Positions 43,780 through 48,889 of a stretch of 48,889 nt of DNA are shown one piece after another; the first letter of the stretch is position 1, and each line of letters opens with the position of its first letter. This stretch comes from [Clostridium] aminophilum. GTDB lineage: Bacteria > Bacillota > Clostridia > Lachnospirales > Lachnospiraceae. The stretch lies in the NCBI RefSeq assembly GCF_900101295.1, contig NZ_FOIL01000022.1:1-48889 (forward strand). Direction: 5' to 3'. Position numbers and translations under genes: made by a program. The notes beneath the pieces were generated by a model that was given only the letters and a program-made list of their open reading frames with translations, ran no database searches and was not told the origin of the DNA.

Positions 43780-44547
43780 ATGAAAGTTCTTGGGATTGAG
43801 TGCTCTTCGCTGACCGCGTCCGTTGCCGTAAGCGTCGACGGCGAGATGGCGGCGGAGTACACACTGAATCAGAAAAAAACACATTCGCAGACTATTCTGC
43901 CGATGATTGACCAGATGCTGGGACTTCTGGAGATGGAAGCCGCGGATCTGGACGGCATTGCGGTAGCAGCCGGGCCGGGATCCTTTACCGGACTCCGGAT
44001 CGGCGCGGCGACGGCCAAGGGCATCGGTCTTGTGATAAAAAAACCGCTCATCAGCGTTCCGACAATGGACGCGATGGCGTTTGGGCTCTTTGGAGCAGAT
44101 GGAATTCTCTGCCCGATGCTGGATGCCCGGAGAGGAAATGTATACACCGGGCTGTATGAGTACCGCGATGAATTCCGCGTGCTGAAAAAACAGTGTCTGA
44201 GCAGTGTCAAAGACCTGATCGCGGAACTGAACGCCTCGTCGGAAGGGAAGAGAGTTATTTTCTTCGGAGACGGCGCGGATGCAAACCGTGCTCTGATTGA
44301 GGAGACGGTGAAGGTTCCGTTTGCCTTTGCGCCGGCACCGTCCAACCGCCAGAGAGCCGCATCTGTGGCTGCACTGGGAGAACAGCTCCTTCTGGAAGGA
44401 AAGACCGTATCCGCTGCGGAATTTGCACCGGATTACCTCCGCAAATCTCAGGCGGAGCGTGAGCGCGACGTCGCGGAAAAACTCGGCGTCATGGATCAGC
44501 TTGCCGCCGGCATCGTTGTCCGCAACCCGGACGGCACCGATGCGTGA
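43780..44547 (+). CDS. tsaB: tRNA threonylcarbamoyladenosine biosynthesis protein TsaB
   Basis: Non-catalytic, ASKHA-fold partner of TsaD in t6A synthesis. It has 255 residues. Typical motifs are the N-terminal LGIECSSLTASVAV, THSQTILPMIDQML, and the glycine-rich GPGSFTGLRIGAATAKG (about 66-82). It starts six bases after tsaE, so the two are in one operon. About 160 non-coding bases separate it from rimI. Confidence 0.94.
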   Translation: MKVLGIECSSLTASVAVSVDGEMAAEYTLNQKKTHSQTILPMIDQMLGLLEMEAADLDGIAVAAGPGSFTGLRIGAATAKGIGLVIKKPLISVPTMDAMAFGLFGADGILCPMLDARRGNVYTGLYEYRDEFRVLKKQCLSSVKDLIAELNASSEGKRVIFFGDGADANRALIEETVKVPFAFAPAPSNRQRAASVAALGEQLLLEGKTVSAAEFAPDYLRKSQAERERDVAEKLGVMDQLAAGIVVRNPDGTDA

Positions 44548-44707
44548 GGACGGGAAAAGAAGCAGAGATGCGATTATGCGGCAAAACCCCTGATCGGCTC
44601 CTGACCGGCGGAAAAGACAGCCGCATGGTGTCAACTGCGGGGGAGTTTGGCCGATCGCAGACGGAACAGAGAAGCTGCGGGCGGATAACCATGGAAAGGA
44701 CAGAAAA

Positions 44708-45238
44708 ATGGACCAGAACAGCACCGGACCGGAATATGAAATCCGCAGGATGAGGGCAGAGGATCTGCCCTCTGTTTCGGCTTTAGAGAAAACCTGCTTC
44801 ACGGAGCCCTGGAGCGATGCGACGCTTCGGAGTATTCTGGAGAGCAGGCTCGATACCCTTTGGGTGCTGCTGTCACCCTGTACCGGGACGGATCCGGATT
44901 CTGCGGCGGACGGCCGAATCGGTGACGCATCGGATAATGCACCGGCACCGCAGATCATCGGATATCTCAATTACCGTGAAATTGCGGGTGAGGGAGAACT
45001 CGACCGCGTCTGCGTCCTGCCGGAATACCGCGGGCAGAGGCTCGGAGAAAAGCTTCTCGTCGTCATGCTGGAATACGCGAAAGACCGCGGCGTGGGCGAT
45101 ATCACGCTGGAAGTCCGCGCGGGCAATGAGCCGGCGAAGGGATTGTACGAAAAATACGGTTTCCGGACCGAGGGCGTCCGGAAAAATTATTACACGCATC
45201 CGACGGAGGATGCGCTGATCATGTGGAAACACGAATAG
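44708..45238 (+). CDS. rimI: Ribosomal-protein-alanine N-acetyltransferase (RimI-type GNAT)
   Basis: GNAT acetyltransferase expected to acetylate the N-terminus of ribosomal protein S18. It has 176 residues: motif A is VLPEYRGQRLGEKLL, then NEPAKGLYEKYGFRTEGVRKNYY typical of RimI. About 20 extra residues (TGTDPDSAADGRIGDASDNA) sit in the loop before the central strand. Position between tsaB and tsaD is the conserved place for rimI. The Shine-Dalgarno is weak (AAAGGAC). Confidence 0.88.
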   Translation: MDQNSTGPEYEIRRMRAEDLPSVSALEKTCFTEPWSDATLRSILESRLDTLWVLLSPCTGTDPDSAADGRIGDASDNAPAPQIIGYLNYREIAGEGELDRVCVLPEYRGQRLGEKLLVVMLEYAKDRGVGDITLEVRAGNEPAKGLYEKYGFRTEGVRKNYYTHPTEDALIMWKHE

Positions 45239-45254
45239 AATTGGAGAAATCAAT

Positions 45255-46196
45255 ATGTTAGATCTTTGTCTGCTCGGAACGGGCGGAATGATGCCGCTGC
45301 CGTACCGCTGGCTGACATCCCTTGTCTGCCGGTGCAACGGCAGCAGCCTTCTGATAGACTGCGGCGAGGGAACCCAGATTGCAATGCGCAAGCGGGGATG
45401 GACACCGAAACCGGTGGATGTCATTTTGTTCACGCATTATCACGCGGATCACATCAGCGGCCTTCCGGGCTTTTTGCTTTCGATGGCAAACAGCGACCGA
45501 ACCGAGCCGCTGACCATGATCGGCCCCCGCGGTTTGGAGCGGGTGGTCAGTGCGCTGCGCGTCATTACACCGGAATTGCCGTTTAAGATCAAATACATTG
45601 AATTAAATGAACAACGGGAACATTTTTCCATCGGTCCCTATGAGATTGATGCCTTCCGTGTCAACCACAATGTAGTCTGCTACGGGTATTCCATCCGGAT
45701 TCTGAGGAAGGGAAGATTTGACGCCGAGCGGGCGAAAGCACTGGATATTCCGCTGAAATTCTGGAATCCGCTGCAGAAGGGACAGACGATGACCGAAGGG
45801 GATAGGACCTACACCCCGGATATGGTTATGGGGCCGGACCGCAAGGGCATTCACATCACCTACTGCACTGACACCCGCCCGGTTCCGGTGATCGCAGAGT
45901 TTGCCGAGGGCGCGGATCTCTTTATCTGTGAGGGCATGTACGGCGAGAAGGAAAAGGCACAGAGCGCCCGGGAAAAGAAGCATATGACCATGCAGGAGGC
46001 GGCAAATCTGGCAAAAACGGCGCAACCGGCGGAAATGTGGCTGACGCATTACAGTCCGTCCCTCATTCATCCGGAAGAATTTGCGGATGAAATTAAGGAA
46101 ATTTTCCCGCAGGCAAAGACTGCGCGCGACGGATGGACAAAGACCATCGACTTTGAAGAAGAGGAAACGGAAGATCATGAGAAAACACAGTGTTGA
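45255..46196 (+). CDS. rnz: Ribonuclease Z
   Basis: Zinc metallo-beta-lactamase-fold endonuclease that removes 3' trailers from tRNA precursors, notably those without an encoded CCA. It has 313 residues, with the N-terminal [13 protein letters not shown], the zinc motif HYHADH (61-66), and a later FICEGMYG followed by the THYSPS histidine motif. It begins 17 bases after rimI and overlaps tsaD by 20 bases. This fits the two tRNA-Ser genes downstream, neither of which encodes CCA. Confidence 0.93.
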   Translation: MLDLCLLGTGGMMPLPYRWLTSLVCRCNGSSLLIDCGEGTQIAMRKRGWTPKPVDVILFTHYHADHISGLPGFLLSMANSDRTEPLTMIGPRGLERVVSALRVITPELPFKIKYIELNEQREHFSIGPYEIDAFRVNHNVVCYGYSIRILRKGRFDAERAKALDIPLKFWNPLQKGQTMTEGDRTYTPDMVMGPDRKGIHITYCTDTRPVPVIAEFAEGADLFICEGMYGEKEKAQSAREKKHMTMQEAANLAKTAQPAEMWLTHYSPSLIHPEEFADEIKEIFPQAKTARDGWTKTIDFEEEETEDHEKTQC

Positions 46197-47214
46197 TGAG
46201 GATGTATACATTCTTGCGATCGAGAGCTCCTGCGACGAGACCGCAGCGGCTGTTGTAAAAAACGGAAGAGAAGTTCTTTCGAATGTCATCTCCTCGCAGA
46301 TTGCCCTGCATACGCAGTTTGGAGGCGTTGTGCCGGAGATTGCGTCGAGAAAACATATTGAAAAAGTAAATCAGGTTGTGGAAGAGGCGCTGGAAGAAGC
46401 GCACATGACACTGGACGGGATTACAGCGGTTGCGGTGACGTACGGTCCGGGTCTGGTCGGCGCGCTTTTGGTCGGCGTCGCTGCGGCGAAGGCCATCGCC
46501 TGGGCGGCAAAGAAGCCGCTTGTGCCGGTGCATCACATCGAGGGGCACGTGTCGGCAAACTTCATCGAGAACAAAGAACTGGAGCCGCCGTTTGTGTGCG
46601 AGATCATTTCCGGCGGACACACCCATCTTGTCATTGTCAAGGATTACGGTGAGTTCGAGATCATCGGACGGACCAGAGACGATGCGGCAGGTGAGGCATT
46701 TGATAAAGTGGCCCGCGCCGTCGGTCTCGGATACCCGGGCGGCCCGAAGGTTGACAAGGCGGCAAAGGACGGAGATCCGCATGCCTATGAGTTCCCGCGG
46801 GCGAAAGTCGGAGAGAATCCGTATGATTTCAGCTTCAGCGGACTCAAGAGCGCGGTGCTGAATGACATCAACCGCGCGAAGATGACCGGAGAGGAGATCT
46901 GCGTGCCGGATCTTGCGGCTTCCTTCCAGAATGCGGTGGTTGAGGCTCTGGTCAGCCGGGCGATTGCCGCATGCAAAGAATATCATTATGATCAGCTTGC
47001 CATCGCCGGCGGCGTTGCCAGCAACTCTGCACTCCGGGCGGGGATGGAAGAGGCATGCCGGGAGAACCATATCCGGTTCTACCGTCCGTCTCCGATTCTC
47101 TGCACCGACAATGCAGCCATGATCGGCGCGGCGGGTTACTATGAATATATCAACGGCGTTCGCGCAGGCTGGGATCTGAACGCGATTCCGAACCTGAAAT
47201 TCGGCGAGCGCTGA
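46177..47214 (+). CDS. tsaD: tRNA N6-adenosine threonylcarbamoyltransferase TsaD
   Basis: Catalytic subunit of t6A formation at position 37 of ANN-decoding tRNAs. It has 345 residues. Family signatures are [14 protein letters not shown] (about 13-26), the metal-binding HHIEGH (His119 and His123), SGGHTHLV, and FSGLKSAV. The ATG at 46177 lies inside the end of rnz (20-base overlap) with GGAAACGGAAG upstream, giving translational coupling. It completes the tsaE-tsaB-rimI-rnz-tsaD group. Confidence 0.95.
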   Translation: MRKHSVDEDVYILAIESSCDETAAAVVKNGREVLSNVISSQIALHTQFGGVVPEIASRKHIEKVNQVVEEALEEAHMTLDGITAVAVTYGPGLVGALLVGVAAAKAIAWAAKKPLVPVHHIEGHVSANFIENKELEPPFVCEIISGGHTHLVIVKDYGEFEIIGRTRDDAAGEAFDKVARAVGLGYPGGPKVDKAAKDGDPHAYEFPRAKVGENPYDFSFSGLKSAVLNDINRAKMTGEEICVPDLAASFQNAVVEALVSRAIAACKEYHYDQLAIAGGVASNSALRAGMEEACRENHIRFYRPSPILCTDNAAMIGAAGYYEYINGVRAGWDLNAIPNLKFGER

Positions 47215-47274
47215 GAAAGACGGAGCTGAAAAGAGAGGGCGGACTGTTCCTCACTCATAACGGGAGGCGTAAGA

Positions 47275-47994
47275 ATGAGGACTGGAGCAATAATTCTGGC
47301 GGCAGGAACCGGAAGCCGGATGAAATCGGATGTCAAAAAACAGTTTATACCGGTGGGCGGGAAGCCGCTAATCTGGTATTCGCTGCAGCATTTTACGGAA
47401 GCGGGAGCCGATGACATTATCCTTGTGACGGGGGAGGATGACATTGAATACTGCCGTAAAATGGTGTCGGACTTTGGATTTGACCGGGTCCGCAAAGTGA
47501 CGGCAGGCGGTAAGGAGCGGTATGATTCCGTCTACCGCGGTCTCTGCGCGCTGGAAGAGCAGGGCTACGGAGGAAAAGATATCGCTGCGATTCATGACGG
47601 TGCCCGACCGTTTGCCGATGCGGAGATCATCAGGAGAACATTTGCGGACGCAAGAAACTGCGGAACGTCCATTGCCGCCATGCCGTCAAAGGATACCATA
47701 AAGATCTCCCGGAAACTGGAAGACGGCACGTATGAGGCGGTCAGCACGCCGGACCGGAGCACCTGCTGGGTGATTCAGACACCGCAGACATTTTGCTTCG
47801 AACGGATCAAAAAAGCGTATGACGGGATCTATGCCGATCCGGAGCTGCAGGCCGGCGTGACGGATGATGCCATGGTCATGGAACGGGTACTGGGCGTGAA
47901 ATGCCGTCTGACCGAAGGTTCCTATCGGAATATAAAAGTGACCACGCCAGAGGATCTGATGATCGCCGCGGCTTTTCTGCGCGCTGAGGAATGA
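47275..47994 (+). CDS. ispD: 2-C-methyl-D-erythritol 4-phosphate cytidylyltransferase
   Basis: MEP-pathway enzyme that makes CDP-methylerythritol for isoprenoid synthesis. It has 239 residues, with the nucleotide-binding AGTGSRMKSDVKKQF (about 10-24), IHDGARPF (about 107-114), and STPDRSTCWVIQTPQTF. GGGAGG lies before the ATG. It is the last protein gene before the rRNA region, 60 bases after tsaD. Confidence 0.94.
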   Translation: MRTGAIILAAGTGSRMKSDVKKQFIPVGGKPLIWYSLQHFTEAGADDIILVTGEDDIEYCRKMVSDFGFDRVRKVTAGGKERYDSVYRGLCALEEQGYGGKDIAAIHDGARPFADAEIIRRTFADARNCGTSIAAMPSKDTIKISRKLEDGTYEAVSTPDRSTCWVIQTPQTFCFERIKKAYDGIYADPELQAGVTDDAMVMERVLGVKCRLTEGSYRNIKVTTPEDLMIAAAFLRAEE

Positions 47995-48154
47995 TCCGTG
48001 AGACAGGAAGATAATAAGAGAAGCGGAATAAGAGCACCAGGACGATGGAAGACAATCGGGAGGACTATATATAGAGGTGAGACGCATTCTTGCACAAATT
48101 GTTGTGGTTGTGAAAACAATTGCAAAATAATCCTCAAAAAAATCAAAATAGTCG

Positions 48155-48183
48155 TTGACACGATGAACCGACAGTGATAATAT
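48155..48183 (+). promoter_or_regulatory. Upstream promoter (P1) of the tRNA-rRNA operon
   Basis: TTGACA (48155-48160) and TAATAT (48178-48183) are spaced 17 bases. Upstream DNA is A-tract-rich, as in UP elements of rRNA promoters. Confidence 0.75.
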
Positions 48184-48283
48184 AAGGGACGTCGCTGAAA
48201 ACCACAGGCCAAACGGCCCGGGGGCTGCAGGACGAAAGTGAACAGAGTGTGAGCTCTAACGCCCAGGAAACTTAAAAAAGTCC
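48184..48283 (+). other. Structured stretch between the two rRNA promoters
   Basis: The P1 transcript would contain CGTC...GACG arms enclosing GGCC(AAAC)GGCC at about 48191-48235, then a GAGCTC palindrome. It is not a gene. It may be only leader sequence, or a small structured RNA specific to P1. Confidence 0.35.
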
Positions 48284-48312
48284 TTGACAAAAGGTTCACT
48301 GCCTTGTATAAT
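48284..48312 (+). promoter_or_regulatory. Consensus promoter (P2) of the tRNA-rRNA operon
   Basis: TTGACA (48284-48289) and TATAAT (48307-48312), both perfect, with a 17-base spacer, 15 bases before the first tRNA gene. Confidence 0.9.
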
Positions 48313-48326
48313 GGCAAAGCACGTTT

Positions 48327-48412
48327 GGAGAGATATCGAAGCGGTCATAACGAGGCGGTCTTGAAAACCGTTTGTCCGAAAGGGCGCGTGGGTTCGAATC
48401 CCACTCTCTCCG
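48327..48412 (+). tRNA. tRNA-Ser (anticodon TGA)
   Basis: Acceptor stem GGAGAGA/TCTCTCC, anticodon loop CTTGAAA with anticodon TGA, T-arm GTGGG-TTCGAAT-CCCAC, a long variable arm as expected for serine, and discriminator G. CCA is not encoded. Confidence 0.95.
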
Positions 48413-48449
48413 CTTTACATAATCGAATATTCCAATCGATTCAAGCACT

Positions 48450-48538
48450 GCAGAAGTACCCAAGTGGTTGAAGGGGCTCCCCTGGAAAGGGAGTAGGTCG
48501 TTAGTAGCGGCGCGAGGGTTCAAATCCCTCCTTCTGCG
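48450..48538 (+). tRNA. tRNA-Ser (anticodon GGA)
   Basis: Acceptor stem GCAGAAG/CTTCTGC, anticodon loop CTGGAAA with anticodon GGA, long variable arm, T-arm GAGGG-TTCAAAT-CCCTC, and discriminator G. CCA is not encoded. It lies 37 bases after the other tRNA-Ser gene. Confidence 0.95.
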
Positions 48539-48539
48539 T

Positions 48540-48716
48540 GACCTCTTCGGAGGTCGGAACATTGAAAACTGAACAGTATATAAAACCCTGAAAATTCCAA
48601 GAACAAAGGCCGATAAGGTAGAGGCCTGAAGTTCGAGAGATTTTCAAGAACAAAACCTTAAACAGTAATAACGGTTAAGAATAAGCCAAGCTTAAGTCTA
48701 AACCGGATCCAACTTT
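48540..48716 (+). other. 16S rRNA leader
   Basis: A GACCTC(TTCG)GAGGTC hairpin (48540-48555) starts the spacer, followed by TTGAAAACTGAACAG, a sequence common in clostridial rRNA spacers, then A-rich sequence. It should contain antitermination and processing sites; I could not define them exactly. Confidence 0.55.

Positions 48717-48889
<173 letters not shown>

Overview
The window looks like chromosome from an anaerobic member of Lachnospiraceae (Clostridia, Bacillota). Four things point there. The 16S rRNA gene that begins at about 48717 carries the family-typical stretch near the window end (GGGGGATAACAGTTGGAAA). The gene neighbourhoods are clostridial: rho-rpmE-DUF1385-prmC-prfA, hpf/secA-prfB, and a t6A cluster. 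There is a full acetyl-CoA to butyrate gene set with a butyryl-CoA:acetate CoA-transferase. Shine-Dalgarno sites are strong (AAGGAGG). GC content looks moderately high, but I did not compute it.

Layout, left to right. 1-313: 3' end of a group II intron (maturase C-terminus plus ribozyme domains V-VI), abutting the 3' end of rarA. 322-3314 (minus): rarA, uppP, ung. 3898-12994 (plus): rho with a long disordered extension, rpmE, a DUF1385 membrane protein, prmC, prfA, a dCMP-deaminase-like gene, an rfbD-like reductase and glmM. 13151-15063: greA and a 2-hydroxycarboxylate transporter. 15201-16217 (minus): an unusual orphan glycyl-radical-activase-like radical SAM protein. 16586-18613: a VanW/G5-like membrane protein. 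18727-26765: the butyrate region, with the CoA-transferase (minus) divergent from thl, crt, hbd, bcd, etfB and etfA. 26932-31014: an SDR reductase, an SH3b-NlpC/P60 wall hydrolase and a DUF819 membrane protein. 31522-36379: TRAP transporter dctP-dctQ-dctM, then glycerol kinase. 36670-37200 (minus): hpf. 37207-38099: a long non-coding region with six DnaA-box-like sites and a tandem structured leader. 38100-47994: secA, prfB, hom, tsaE, tsaB, rimI, rnz, tsaD, ispD. 48155-48889: two promoters, two tRNA-Ser genes and the start of 16S rRNA.

How the genes work together. Thl condenses acetyl-CoA. Hbd, Crt and Bcd/EtfAB reduce it to butyryl-CoA, probably with electron bifurcation. The CoA-transferase releases butyrate using acetate. 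TRAP, 2HCT and DUF819 transporters and GlpK suggest use of organic acids and glycerol. The rest is mostly translation, t6A modification, envelope and secretion housekeeping.

The most unusual signal is a family of about 80-nt leaders. Copies lie immediately upstream of glmM, the 2HCT transporter gene and secA, with a second, diverged copy in tandem before the secA one. Three of them align without gaps from a 5' hairpin to the Shine-Dalgarno site (73 nt between the same landmarks) and show compensatory base changes in both stems. I do not recognise this as a named RNA class. Also notable are the DnaA-box cluster upstream of secA and a repeat that sits directly after the T-runs of three different terminators.
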